Assembly: GCA_016792845.1 (NCBI GenBank)
Contig: JAEUKH010000035.1
Span: forward strand, 1-64,000
Reading direction: 5' to 3'
From: Myxococcales bacterium
GTDB taxonomy: Bacteria; Myxococcota_A; Polyangia; Polyangiales; Ga0077539
DNA: 64,000 bases
In this document: positions 36,194-45,035 of the stretch, piece by piece
Layout of the letters: every line of letters begins with the position of its first letter
Numbering within the stretch: position 1 is the first letter of the stretch
Position numbers and translations under genes: made by a program
Notes under the pieces: generated by a model
What the model saw: only the letters and a program-made list of their open reading frames with translations
Told to the model about the DNA's origin: nothing
Databases searched by the model: none

Positions 36194-36664
36194 TCACGAG
36201 AGGTCGCTGACGCGCTGACCGCCGAAGCGCGCGATCAGCTGGTCGTCGTAGTGGTCGGCCACCGCGCCCACGCGCTGAATGAGGTGCTCGACCTCGGCCG
36301 GTTCGAGGTCGGTGCTGCGGCGCTCGGCGAGCACCACCACGCGGTCGTGCAAGAGCCCGAAGGCCAGCGGGCCCATCCCCTGCGCGTTGAGCTCAAGGAG
36401 CCGACGAAACAGCGCCGCCTCCTGGGCCGCGTCGATCTTGACGATGGGCGCCACCACCCGCAGCTGCGGCGCGTCTTCGCCCTCGCGGGGATTGCGCAAG
36501 AACACCGCCACCGCGGCGCTGCCGCGCATGAGCGACCAGCCTCGGCCGATGCCGCCCGGCGGGTCGAGCTTGACCGCCTCGGGGTCGACCCCCAACTGTC
36601 GAATGGTCTTCTCAATCAGCCCGACGGCCCGCTCAAACTCGACCGTGATTGTCTCTTCGCTCAC
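36194..36664 (-). CDS. YbjN/CesT-like protein
   Basis: The product of about 156 residues (VSEETITVEFERAVGLIEKT onward) has the mixed alpha/beta pattern of the YbjN/type III chaperone-like family, for example GSAAVAVFLRNP, RRLLELNAQGMGPLAFGLLHDRVVVLAERR. These small cytoplasmic proteins act as sensors or chaperones and have no enzyme activity I can assign. The start is decided by the ribosome site: GGAGG touches an ATG at 36670 but stands 6 nt before a GTG at 36664, so I prefer the GTG. Confidence 0.8.
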   Translation of the reverse strand: MSEETITVEFERAVGLIEKTIRQLGVDPEAVKLDPPGGIGRGWSLMRGSAAVAVFLRNPREGEDAPQLRVVAPIVKIDAAQEAALFRRLLELNAQGMGPLAFGLLHDRVVVLAERRSTDLEPAEVEHLIQRVGAVADHYDDQLIARFGGQRVSDLS

Positions 36665-36683
36665 TCGCATCCTCCAGCGCTGG

Positions 36684-36718
36684 GGCGCGATTCGGCACCC
36701 TGCGCCGGGCCCTGTCAA
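36684..36718 (-). promoter_or_regulatory. Candidate sigma70-type promoter for the YbjN-like gene
   Basis: On the minus strand a perfect -35 TTGACA (36713-36718) in the context GCTTGACAG is followed after 17-18 nt by a weak -10 (CCGAAT/CGAATC). The same GCTTGACAG context occurs in the fab-cluster promoter at 57611-57639, which supports it. Confidence 0.35.
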
Positions 36719-36765
36719 GCACGAGCGAGTGGGAGCCCGCAGGCCGAACGTGCTAAGGCGCGGCG

Positions 36766-37677
36766 ATGCAGACGGTGAGGCTCGTGGTGCGCTACGACGG
36801 CGCACACTTCGCGGGGTGGCAGCGGCAGCGCGGGGTCGCGACCGTGCAAGAGGCCCTCGAAGACGCCGTCGCGACGATGGTGGGTGAGCGGGTCACGGTG
36901 CGGGGCGCCGGGCGCACCGACGCAGGGGTCCACGCGCTCGCTCAGGTGGCGGCGTTTCATTCGCCGCGGGCGATTCACGCCCGGGGGTGGCGCTTGGGTC
37001 TGACCTCGCGGCTCCCGCCCACCGTGGCGGTCACCGACGCGCGCGAGGCGCAGCCTGATTTTGACCCGCGTCGGGCCTCGGCCGGCAAGCGCTACCGGTA
37101 CCTCTTGCACCTCGGGCCGATTCGAGACCCGATGCTCCACCAGCGGGCATGGCACATCCACGGCAAGCTCGATCTTGAAAAGCTGCGCAACGAGGCCGCC
37201 CACCTCGTGGGGACGCACGATTTCAGCGCCTTCCGCGCCTCAGACTGCGAGCGCGACACCACCACGCGGACGCTCTTCCGGGTGGCCCTCGTCGAGGGCT
37301 TCATGGGGCGCGACGACCTCGTCGCCGTCGAGGTCGAGGGTACGGCTTTTCTCAAGAACATGGTGCGCGTGATCGTGGGCACCCTGGTCGACGTCGCGCG
37401 CGACCGCCTCGCCCCCGGCACCGTCGTCGCCCGCTTCGCCGACGGCGACCGCACCCTCGCGGGAATCACCGCCCCGGCCGAAGGTTTGTACCTCGACGAG
37501 GTCTGGCTCCACCCCCAATGGCGCCTCGCCGACGACGTGCTCAACCTCCGGCCCGCCTACGCCGAACCCTTGATCGCCGCGCGCCTGCAGGCCCTCGGCG
37601 CCGACCCTCGGGGCCTCTCGGGCGACCCCATGGTCGAAGCCGCCTTCGAGGGCCCCCGCACCGGAGAGACCGAATGA
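36766..37677 (+). CDS. truA: tRNA pseudouridine synthase A
   Basis: The 303-residue product has the TruA catalytic motif AGRTDAGVHA with the nucleophilic Asp52 (equivalent to Asp60 in E. coli), plus YDGAHFAGWQRQ at the start, GKRYRYLL and the later FLKNMVRVIVGTLVDV. It converts U38-40 in the anticodon stem of tRNAs to pseudouridine. It is about 30 residues longer than E. coli TruA, with the extra sequence at the C-terminus. It heads a three-gene set: the next ATG overlaps its stop. Confidence 0.96.
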   Translation: MQTVRLVVRYDGAHFAGWQRQRGVATVQEALEDAVATMVGERVTVRGAGRTDAGVHALAQVAAFHSPRAIHARGWRLGLTSRLPPTVAVTDAREAQPDFDPRRASAGKRYRYLLHLGPIRDPMLHQRAWHIHGKLDLEKLRNEAAHLVGTHDFSAFRASDCERDTTTRTLFRVALVEGFMGRDDLVAVEVEGTAFLKNMVRVIVGTLVDVARDRLAPGTVVARFADGDRTLAGITAPAEGLYLDEVWLHPQWRLADDVLNLRPAYAEPLIAARLQALGADPRGLSGDPMVEAAFEGPRTGETE

Positions 37678-38369
37678 GACCCCCCTATCCCCTCGCCCTG
37701 CCCCTCAGCCTCGTCTTGGGCGCCGTCGCGGCCTGGGCCGACCCGCCGCCCAAGGTCTGCGTCGCCGTGGCCGGTGACCCCGACGAGGCCGTGCGGGCCC
37801 TCGCCGACGACGTCAACGCCGCGCTCGGGTCGAGCAACAGCCTCCGCGCCGTGGCCGATCGCGACACCCGCGAGGCCCTCCGGGGCGGCGTCGCGAGCAC
37901 CGCCGAGACCGCCGAGTGGCACACCGCCCGTCGCGCCCTCCGCGCCGCCGCCACCGACGACGCCGCCCTCGACGGCCTCGCCGAGCGCCTCGGGTGTGCG
38001 GTTTGGGTGACCCTCGCCACGCGCCCCGCGGGCACGGCCCTGCGCCTCTACGACGCGCGGCAGCGACGCGGCGCCGAGGTCGAGGTCGTTTCGTCGCTTG
38101 ACGCCGCCGCGGTGGTGACTCGCGTCGAGGGGCTGCTCGCGCCGTCGCGCGCGGGCGGCGCTCAGTCGAACGCCTCGCGCGCCACGGCTTCATCTTCTCA
38201 GGCTGCGGTGCCCTCGCGTACGGCCGCGCCCACGCCCCGATGGCGTCGGGCCATCCCCTGGGTCGCGCTCGGGTTGGTCACCGCCGCGGTGGTGGGTGCG
38301 TTTGTGGTGACGCAGAACCCGGAGCCGTCGAGCACACGGATCCAGGTCATATCGCGAGGCTCCGAATGA
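37674..38369 (+). CDS. Exported protein with C-terminal TM helix, unknown function
   Basis: The 231-residue product has a signal peptide (cleavage near Ala22, AAWADPPP), a mixed alpha/beta region (VCVAVAGDPDEAVRALADDV), a Ser/Ala-rich linker and a C-terminal TM helix (IPWVALGLVTAAVVGAFVV). I recognise no family. It overlaps truA and the following peptidase gene by ATGA on both sides, so it is certainly part of this transcription unit. Confidence 0.78.
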   Translation: MRPPYPLALPLSLVLGAVAAWADPPPKVCVAVAGDPDEAVRALADDVNAALGSSNSLRAVADRDTREALRGGVASTAETAEWHTARRALRAAATDDAALDGLAERLGCAVWVTLATRPAGTALRLYDARQRRGAEVEVVSSLDAAAVVTRVEGLLAPSRAGGAQSNASRATASSSQAAVPSRTAAPTPRWRRAIPWVALGLVTAAVVGAFVVTQNPEPSSTRIQVISRGSE

Positions 38370-39469
38370 ATCGACGTCGTGGGTGGTGGTGGCCGTTCTT
38401 CTCTGCGTGGGTCTTGCTCTTGAGCCTCTGGTCAGCGCCGGGCTTCGGCGACCCTGTCGACCGCCACGCCGCGGCCGATGACGCGCCCAACACCCACGGC
38501 ATGCAGCTCACGGTGCCGCCTGTCGGCGCCGGCGATGTTCGCCTCACCCGCGGCACGATCTCGCTGTCGTACCCGCCCGCCCTCGCGCCCTTGGTGGCCG
38601 CCGCGGTGGCCCACGCCGAGGGCGACCTCGCGGCGGTCTCGCAACAGATCGGCTCGTCTCGTCGCGCGCGGGTCGAGGTGCGCTTCGTCGCCGACGCTGA
38701 CGCCATGCGCGCCGCGGCGCCCCGCGAGCTGCCGCCCCCGGCGTACGCGAGCGGCGTGGCCTACCCCGGGCTCAACCTCGTCGTCGTAGCCACCCGCGCG
38801 CCGGGCAGCCTTGAGCCCATCAACGTGCGTCAGGTGCTGCGCCACGAGCTCTCGCACATCGCCTTCGGAGAGGCCACCGGCGGCGCGCCGATGCCCCGCT
38901 GGCTCACCGAAGGCCTCGCGGTCGAGCAGTCGGCCGAGCACAGCTTCGAGCGCTTCGAGCGCCTCGCGGTGGCGAGCTTCACCCGCGGCATCGTGCCCTT
39001 GAGCGCGCTCGATCGCAGCTTCGGCGCGCGCTCGGGCGACACCGTCGACGTGGCCTACGCCGAAGCCGCTGACTTTGTAGCGTGGCTCCTGCGCAAAGAG
39101 GGCCCCGCGCGCTTCGGGGTGATGCTCGCCCACGCCGCGAACGCGATGCCCTTCGAAGACGCCGTGCGCGAAGCCTACGGGCACAACCTCAGCGCCTTGG
39201 AGGGCGACTGGCGCAGCGAGCTCCGCGGCCGCTTCGCCCTCGCGCCGCTCTGGGCCGGCACGAGCCTGCTCACCGTCGCGGGCCTGGTCCTGACGGCGGT
39301 CGCCCTGGTGCGTCGCCGCCGCAAATCGAAGGCCATCGTGTCGCGTTGGGAGCGCGAAGAGCGCCGCCGGGCCGAGGCCCTCGCGCGGCTCGAACGCTCG
39401 CGCTGGCTCACCTTGCGACCGGGCTGGGTGGTCTACAACGGCGGCAAAGACGATCAGCGCCCGAACTGA
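38366..39469 (+). CDS. Membrane-anchored peptidase-MA-like zinc metalloprotease
   Basis: The 367-residue product has an N-terminal signal or anchor, an extracytoplasmic gluzincin-type domain with the zinc motif HELSH (His160, Glu161, His164) followed by PRWLTEGLAVEQS, and a C-terminal TM helix (APLWAGTSLLTVAGLVLTAVALV) with an Arg/Lys-rich cytoplasmic tail. The HExxH plus W-x-x-E-G layout is that of the peptidase MA family. The downstream Glu in TEGLA is the likely third ligand. It ends the truA operon. Substrate unknown. Confidence 0.87.
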   Translation: MNRRRGWWWPFFSAWVLLLSLWSAPGFGDPVDRHAAADDAPNTHGMQLTVPPVGAGDVRLTRGTISLSYPPALAPLVAAAVAHAEGDLAAVSQQIGSSRRARVEVRFVADADAMRAAAPRELPPPAYASGVAYPGLNLVVVATRAPGSLEPINVRQVLRHELSHIAFGEATGGAPMPRWLTEGLAVEQSAEHSFERFERLAVASFTRGIVPLSALDRSFGARSGDTVDVAYAEAADFVAWLLRKEGPARFGVMLAHAANAMPFEDAVREAYGHNLSALEGDWRSELRGRFALAPLWAGTSLLTVAGLVLTAVALVRRRRKSKAIVSRWEREERRRAEALARLERSRWLTLRPGWVVYNGGKDDQRPN

Positions 39470-39547
39470 CACCGACGCGGGGCGCCCAAACGAGACGCGC
39501 GGCAGAGACCCGAAGAGGGCCCATACCGCGCGCTGCCGACGCGACGC

Positions 39548-40459
39548 TCAGCGACCGATGCGCGGCGCCGTCGGGAGGAAGATCGACACCCCGAGGCTGA
39601 CCATCTGGTTGAAGACCAGGGTGCGGTCGTCGGCGTTGATGATCGTGCGGGGGTTCGACGAGAAGTACGTCGAGACGTAGTCAGAGAAGCCCGCGCAGCT
39701 CTCGTTGCCCGCGAGGCCGCAGGTGGTGAGCGTCGAGTTCTCGTCGGTGCCCGAGCGATTCCACGAGAAGGGGGTGGCCCGGTACTCGAGGTTGAGCGAC
39801 ACAAAGCGGTTGAGGAAGAAGTTCAGACCGAAGCCGAAGGTCGGCGCGATGGCGACGCGGCTCGCGCGGTTGGTCTGGCTCGCCCGCATGTTCACCATGG
39901 TGGCCTGACGACAGCCCGAGGGCTGGTTCATCGCCGTGCCGAGGCACGCGTCGGCGCGCTCTTCGACCCCCACGAAGGCGACGCCGCCCACGAGGTAGAG
40001 GTCGACGTCGGCGGTCACGCTCTGAAAGAGTGCGAACTTGCCGCGCAACGGGATGAAGGTCGCGTGCAGGTCGACCATGAAGTTACGCCGCCCGATCTGC
40101 TCGGCGAAGGCCGAACGTTGGGGCACGTTCACGGTGTTGCCGGGCGCACGGCCGGCGATGTTGTCGGTGAGCGAGGTGTCGATGTGCACCGGCGCGAAGG
40201 CGCCGCCCAAGCCCACCCCGAACCAGTCGGCCAGGTGGTAGTCGGCGCGCACACCGAAGAAGAGGTCTCGCGAGAACTCGTCTTGGAGCGTGATGCCCAC
40301 CGACGGAGTGATCGCGAGGCGGTTGAGCCGGTACTGCACCAGGCGCGACACCGAACGTGCACCCGCGAGCGGACCGCGGAGCTGAATCTCTTGGGCCTGT
40401 GCCGGAGCCGCCATCAGCGCAGCCCCAGCAAGCACCATCGTACCAATCAGACGCTTCAT
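39548..40459 (-). CDS. Outer-membrane beta-barrel protein (paralogue of the next gene)
   Basis: The 303-residue product has a signal peptide (MKRLIGTMVLAGAALMAAPAQAQE) and repeated amphipathic strands (ITPSVGITLQDEFSRDLFFGV, WFGVGLGGAFAPV, KFALFQSVTADVDLYLVGGVAF). The start is the ATG at 40459 with GAGGAA 7 nt upstream. It shares strand pattern and order with the product of 40489-41484, for example (F)ALFQSVTADVDLYLVGGV against FSMFSRFIFHWDMYLTAGV, so the two look like tandem duplicates. Small barrels of this kind recur in pairs in myxobacteria. Function unknown. Confidence 0.85.
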   Translation of the reverse strand: MKRLIGTMVLAGAALMAAPAQAQEIQLRGPLAGARSVSRLVQYRLNRLAITPSVGITLQDEFSRDLFFGVRADYHLADWFGVGLGGAFAPVHIDTSLTDNIAGRAPGNTVNVPQRSAFAEQIGRRNFMVDLHATFIPLRGKFALFQSVTADVDLYLVGGVAFVGVEERADACLGTAMNQPSGCRQATMVNMRASQTNRASRVAIAPTFGFGLNFFLNRFVSLNLEYRATPFSWNRSGTDENSTLTTCGLAGNESCAGFSDYVSTYFSSNPRTIINADDRTLVFNQMVSLGVSIFLPTAPRIGR

Positions 40460-40488
40460 CGAACGCTTCCTCATGGGCGCGGGGACCG

Positions 40489-41484
40489 TCACTTCGGCAG
40501 CCGGTAATCGAAGGAGAAGGGCAAGAACATCGTGAGGCCCACCGAGAGCATCACGTTGTCGGTGACACGGGTTTCGTCCGTCCAGCGGGCGGGGTTGCGG
40601 CGACACTCGTTGCAGTCGGTGCGGCCGTTGGCGCCCACTTCGACCGAGCTGATGGTCGTGTTCTCAAGCAACTCTGGGTAGATGTAGTTGCGGAGCTCGC
40701 CCGTGATGCCGAGCCAGCGGTTGACGAACACGCGAACCCCGAGGCCCGCGTTGAAGAGAATGCGCGTGCCCCAATCGAAGGTGCGCACCTCTGGGTCGAC
40801 CGCCGCGATGGGGCGCGTACGCATGATGCCCACGCCCGCGGTCAGGTACATGTCCCAGTGGAAGATGAAGCGCGAGAACATCGAGAATTTGCCGTAGAGC
40901 GGCACGTACGAAAAGTTGAGCGAGGCCGCGAGCTGGTACTCGTTGATCGGCACCACCAGCTGCGTCGAGCGGCCCACCGAGTAGTTCACATCAGAGGTCG
41001 CGTTGAGACCCTGAAAGAAGATCCCCGTGACGCCCACGGCCAGCACGTTGCTGATCCAGTAGTTGGCCGTGAGGCCGAACCCGGTGTGCTGCACGAAGGG
41101 GTCGTTGAGCGAGAAGTTGGCGTGCGGGTTGAGCTCGAAGCGACGCGCGCGGAGCGCATAAATGCGCTGCAACGCGTAGATCTCTTCGTTGAGCGGGTGC
41201 CGCTGCGCCTGGACGTCACCGCCCGGCACCGTCACCTGCAACGAAGCCGTGTCACCGCCCGTCGTGGCGGCCTGCGCCGCGGCTTCACCCCCGGCAGGCT
41301 GCGCCTCGGGGGTAGCTGCCTCCTCGGCGGTAAACGTCATCGAGCTACTCTCGCCGCCACCCTGCTGCTGCTGGGGCTGCGCTCCGCTCTGGCTACGGCG
41401 GCTCCGATGTTGCGCCGAAGCGCTCATCGGGACACTCAACACCGCCGCCGCAACCAACACCCGGGCGATCACACTGCGCGACAT
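40489..41484 (-). CDS. Outer-membrane beta-barrel protein with Gln/Gly-rich N-terminal extension
   Basis: The 331-residue product has a signal peptide (cleavage near SASAQH), about 70 residues of Gln/Glu/Ala/Gly-rich sequence, then a barrel (HANFSLNDPFVQHTGFGL, NYWISNVLAVGVTGIFFQG, YGKFSMFSRFIFHWDMYLTAG). A CNECR motif lies near the C-terminus. Three consecutive starts exist (GTG 41490, ATG 41487, ATG 41484); AGGGG is best placed for 41484. It sits 29 nt upstream of its shorter paralogue and has its own promoter at 41583-41612. Confidence 0.85.
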   Translation of the reverse strand: MSRSVIARVLVAAAVLSVPMSASAQHRSRRSQSGAQPQQQQGGGESSSMTFTAEEAATPEAQPAGGEAAAQAATTGGDTASLQVTVPGGDVQAQRHPLNEEIYALQRIYALRARRFELNPHANFSLNDPFVQHTGFGLTANYWISNVLAVGVTGIFFQGLNATSDVNYSVGRSTQLVVPINEYQLAASLNFSYVPLYGKFSMFSRFIFHWDMYLTAGVGIMRTRPIAAVDPEVRTFDWGTRILFNAGLGVRVFVNRWLGITGELRNYIYPELLENTTISSVEVGANGRTDCNECRRNPARWTDETRVTDNVMLSVGLTMFLPFSFDYRLPK

Positions 41485-41582
41485 CATCACCCCTGCTTCA
41501 ACCCTTCAGCACCACCGACAGGACCCTGTTGCGCGACTCGTAAGATGTTGGAATCGCAAGACTTTTCCGACTTCTGGGCGCG

Positions 41583-41612
41583 ACTATAACACGCGCTTTC
41601 TGCATGATTCAA
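41583..41612 (-). promoter_or_regulatory. Sigma70-type promoter for the outer-membrane barrel pair
   Basis: Reading the minus strand, TTGAAT (-35, 41607-41612) and TATAGT (-10, 41583-41588) are separated by 18 nt. They lie in an unusually A/T-rich patch about 100 bp upstream of the first barrel ATG. The -10 is identical to that of the ftsY promoter. Confidence 0.65.
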
Positions 41613-41659
41613 CGCAAATCCTTGCGACCCGGGGCGCCCGATTGCACACGCCAAAGCGT

Positions 41660-43078
41660 TCACGCATCGTCGCCGCGGGCGAAGAGGGCGTCGACGAAGT
41701 CGTCGGCATCGAAGGGCCTGAGATCGTCGCTCTTTTCGCCGACGCCGATGAAGCGCACGGGGAGCTTGAACTCGTCGGCCACCGCGAGGATCACCCCGCC
41801 TCGCGCGGTGCCGTCGAGCTTGGTGAGCACCACCCCGGTCACGTCGAGGGTCTCGCGGAATTCGCGGGCCTGGCTGATGGCGTTCTGCCCCGTGGTGGCG
41901 TCGAGGACGAGCAGGATCTCGTGCGGCGCGCCGGGCAGGGCCTTGTTGCAAGCGTCGCGGATCTTCCGGAGCTCCTCCATCAGCGGCGCCTTGTTCTGGA
42001 GGCGGCCCGCGGTGTCTGCGATCACGACGTCGATCTTCTCGTTCACCGCGCGCTGGACGGTCTCGAACACGACGCTCGACGGCTTGGCGGTCTCTTTGCC
42101 TTTGTGCACCGGCACGCCGACCCGCTTGCCCCACATCTCAAGCTGCTGGACCGCCGCCGCGCGGAAGGTGTCGCCCGCCGCGAGCAGCACCGAGCGCCCG
42201 GCCTCTTTGTACCGCCCCGCCATCTTCGCGATGGTGGTGGTCTTGCCCGCGCCGTTGACGCCCACCATCAAGATCACCAGCGGCCCCTCGGCCGGGGGCT
42301 GCGCGAAGGGCGGGGCACCCACCGCGAGGATCTCGTGGGCGTCGTCGCGCAGCACGTCCCACACCATCTCGGTGTCGGCGAGGTCTTTGCGATCGAGCTT
42401 CTGCTTCAACGAATCGAGCAGCCGACGGGTCGCCGCGGCGCCCACATCGCCCGTGAGCAGGGTCTCTTCGATCTCTTCGAGGAGCGCGGGGTCGAGCTCT
42501 TTCTTGCCCCGAAACACGTTGAGGAGCTTCGACATCCAGCCCGTGCGGGTCTGGTCGAGGCCCTTCTTGAGCGCCGTCAGGTCGCGCTTCTCGCGCCTGG
42601 CCCGGGGCTTCGGCTCGGCTTCGGGCTCAGCCTTGGCGACCTCGGCGACCTCAGCTTGGGCCGCCGCGGGCTCGGGCTGGGCCTCGCGCACCGGCGCGCT
42701 CGCCTCGGGCGTCGACTCGGCCGCGGGGGCCTCGGCGGCGGGTGCCTCTGCCGCGGGGGCCGAGCTCGGCGGGGCGGCCTCGGTCGCCTCGGCGCTCGGC
42801 GCGACCGGCGGCGCCTCGGGCGTCGGCGACGGAGGCTTCACGGAGCTGCGCGCTTCGGGCTTCACCGAGGCCCGTGCGGGCTCAGCCTTGGCGGGCGCGG
42901 CCTCGACCTTCTCGCCCTTCGGCGCGGCGTCAGACTTCGCGGCGCCGGCGCCCTTCGGCTCAGGCAGCTTCGGCGCGTCAGTCTCGCCTGACGGAAGCTC
43001 CTTTTTGCCCTGGGTCATGAACCAGAAGGCGCCTGCGGCAACCAGAACGACCAGGACGATCAACAATGTTGGGATCAT
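41660..43078 (-). CDS. ftsY: Signal recognition particle receptor FtsY with N-terminal membrane anchor
   Basis: The 472-residue product ends in a complete NG GTPase domain: G1 GVNGAGKT (about residues 272-279), DTAGRLQNK, and TKLDGTARGG. It docks the SRP-ribosome complex at the inner membrane for co-translational insertion of membrane proteins. Unlike E. coli FtsY, it begins with a true hydrophobic helix (IPTLLIVLVVLVAAGAFWFM) followed by about 120 residues of Pro/Ala/Glu-rich linker. It should therefore be a bitopic membrane protein. A clear promoter lies about 80 bp upstream. Confidence 0.96.
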   Translation of the reverse strand: MIPTLLIVLVVLVAAGAFWFMTQGKKELPSGETDAPKLPEPKGAGAAKSDAAPKGEKVEAAPAKAEPARASVKPEARSSVKPPSPTPEAPPVAPSAEATEAAPPSSAPAAEAPAAEAPAAESTPEASAPVREAQPEPAAAQAEVAEVAKAEPEAEPKPRARREKRDLTALKKGLDQTRTGWMSKLLNVFRGKKELDPALLEEIEETLLTGDVGAAATRRLLDSLKQKLDRKDLADTEMVWDVLRDDAHEILAVGAPPFAQPPAEGPLVILMVGVNGAGKTTTIAKMAGRYKEAGRSVLLAAGDTFRAAAVQQLEMWGKRVGVPVHKGKETAKPSSVVFETVQRAVNEKIDVVIADTAGRLQNKAPLMEELRKIRDACNKALPGAPHEILLVLDATTGQNAISQAREFRETLDVTGVVLTKLDGTARGGVILAVADEFKLPVRFIGVGEKSDDLRPFDADDFVDALFARGDDA

Positions 43079-43159
43079 GCGAGGCTCTGCCCCTCTCGGG
43101 CCCGATGGCTTGCCCCCAGCGCCCGGGTCATCGGTCGCTCGGCGCTCACCGGCCCCGGC

Positions 43160-43189
43160 ACTATAAAAAAACTGCGAACTGAGCGTCAA
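43160..43189 (-). promoter_or_regulatory. Sigma70-type promoter for ftsY
   Basis: On the minus strand TTGACG (-35, 43184-43189) and TATAGT (-10, 43160-43165) have 18-nt spacing, with six consecutive T in the spacer next to the -10. This is one of the few A/T runs in the window. Confidence 0.68.
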
Positions 43190-43234
43190 CGACCTGCCGA
43201 GACCACCCCCGTGCAGGGCATGCACACCCGAGGC

Positions 43235-44878
43235 TCAGCGCGCCGCGCCCCCGCGATCGCGCAGCCTCACCAGCGAGGCGACCCGGTCGGCTTCAGATTC
43301 TGACGGATTTTCAGGGCCATAACAGCCGACCTCGACCACCCCGAGGAGGGCCTCGGCCCCGGCCCCGGCCCCAAGCGCCTCGCGCGGCGTGCGCAGCGCC
43401 ACCCCCTGCGGGACCCGCCCGAGGCTCGGTCGAATTCGTTCATGGAGCTCCTCGCGCCACGAGCGCATCGCGACTTGGAGGTTGTACTGCCCGGGCCTCA
43501 CAAAATCGCCGGGCACCTCGCGGGGCGCGTACCCCGGCGCCCGCAACACGAAGGTCACCCGGCGCACGGCGTCGAGGTGCAGCACCCCGTCGGGCGCGAG
43601 CGGCGCGGCCTCGACGCCCTCGTACGAGAGCGTGACCCCCTCGACGTCGCGCCCGGTGGCCCGGTCGAGCACCCGGAAGTGCAGCGCGCAGCCCTTCATG
43701 CCCGCAACCGCCACGCGCTCGACCTGGTCGCGCTCGGGCAGACGCGGCGCCGGCGATGGCGTCGCGGGCGCCTCGGGCGGCACCGCGCGCTTTCGGAGCG
43801 AACCGAAGGCGTGAACCCCGGCGAGGCTCACCATCGCCCCCCCGAGGGCGCTCGCGGCCCACCAGGCCGGTACCGCGCGCATCTCGGGGCTGCCCACCCG
43901 AAGCGGAGCGCTCTCGGCGGCGCCGTACCACGGAGCCGTAGGGTCGAAGACCGCGCGGACGCTGAGCTCGCCGTCGCGGAAGAGCGACCAGGGCAGCACG
44001 AAGCGCACGGCCCCGCGGGAGTCGGTGCGGCCGCCGACGAGGCTCCGCGCGCCGGCCTTGAGCTGCAACGGCGCGTCGACCACGGGCTGCCGACCCGGGG
44101 TGATGACGCTCGCCACGAGCACCGCGCCCTCGGACGAGTCTTCGGCCCGCGCGACGCCCACAAGCACCTGAGCGTGCACGAGGAGCGCGCGAACCGGGCC
44201 GTCGAGGGTGTGCCCCGGCGCGACCTCAACCCGCGGCAGGAGCGCGTAGGCCCCGGCAGCGCGAAACTCGCTCGCCTCGACGGTGAGCTCGACCCGCCCG
44301 GCCGCGTCGGTGACCCCCGCGGTGAGCACCCGCGCGCTGCCTTCGGCGCTCGAGAGCACGAGGGCGACCGGGAGGTTGGCGAGGCTCCGAGCGACCACCT
44401 CGCCGAGGCTCACGGTGACCGTGGCCACGAGGGGGTCGACGCCGAGGGCGATGCCTTCGGGGGGTAGCTCAAGGTTGGCGCTCACGAAGGGCGCGTCGAG
44501 GTCGATGGCGCGCCGCAGGTGGCTCGCGTGCCGCACGCGGTCGCCCTCGAAGCGGGCCTCGATCTCGAAGCGGCGGTGTTCGGCGTCGGTGGGCACATCG
44601 AGGCGAACCTCGCCCAAGCGATCGGTGAGCACGGCCCGGCTCGGGGCCGCCACGCCGTTGTGGACGAGGGTCACGGTCACCCGCGCCCCGGGCACGCGTT
44701 GGGCGCGATCGTCGACGAGGCGCACGAGCAGGGTGAGCACGGCGCCGTCGGCCGACACCCGCGGCTCGACCCGCAGGTCAGAGGCGGCCTTGACCACCAA
44801 GGGGATGGCCGCCGCGCTGCGCGAGAGGCCCACCCCCACGAGGGCCCCGAGCCCGCACAGGAGGCCGCGCCGCGTCAC
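43235..44878 (-). CDS. Exported membrane protein with Ig-like/carboxypeptidase-regulatory-like domains
   Basis: The 547-residue product starts TRRGLLCGLGALVGVGLSRS after a GTG, which looks like a twin-arginine-type signal (R-R-x-L-L). Three or four Ig-like beta domains follow (LLVRLVDDRAQRVPGARVTVTL, VSLGEVVARSLANLPVALVLS), then one TM helix (WWAASALGGAMVSLAGVHAFG, about residues 375-400) and a cytoplasmic part with a carboxypeptidase-regulatory-like motif (FRVLDRATGRDVEGVTLSYE). I chose the GTG at 44878, 6 nt after AAGG; a GTG at 44884 is also possible. Function unknown, likely an adhesion or structural envelope protein. Confidence 0.75.
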   Translation of the reverse strand: MTRRGLLCGLGALVGVGLSRSAAAIPLVVKAASDLRVEPRVSADGAVLTLLVRLVDDRAQRVPGARVTVTLVHNGVAAPSRAVLTDRLGEVRLDVPTDAEHRRFEIEARFEGDRVRHASHLRRAIDLDAPFVSANLELPPEGIALGVDPLVATVTVSLGEVVARSLANLPVALVLSSAEGSARVLTAGVTDAAGRVELTVEASEFRAAGAYALLPRVEVAPGHTLDGPVRALLVHAQVLVGVARAEDSSEGAVLVASVITPGRQPVVDAPLQLKAGARSLVGGRTDSRGAVRFVLPWSLFRDGELSVRAVFDPTAPWYGAAESAPLRVGSPEMRAVPAWWAASALGGAMVSLAGVHAFGSLRKRAVPPEAPATPSPAPRLPERDQVERVAVAGMKGCALHFRVLDRATGRDVEGVTLSYEGVEAAPLAPDGVLHLDAVRRVTFVLRAPGYAPREVPGDFVRPGQYNLQVAMRSWREELHERIRPSLGRVPQGVALRTPREALGAGAGAEALLGVVEVGCYGPENPSESEADRVASLVRLRDRGGAAR

Positions 44879-45035
44879 CGTCACCCTTACATCGGTACCG
44901 CGATCGGTGCCCCGGCGCAACGAAACCCACGACGGCGCCGCGTGACTCTGATGTATTGTTGGGGCCTCGTGAGCAACCGTCAGCCCATCGAGGGCGGCCA
45001 CGCGGTTGCGGCATTGAGAGAACCGAGCGACACGG

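Noticed and set aside
39500-39538. CGGCAG/CTGCCG hairpin between the peptidase and barrel genes
   Set aside because: Only 6-bp arms with a 27-nt loop and no T-run; not distinguishable from chance in this base composition.
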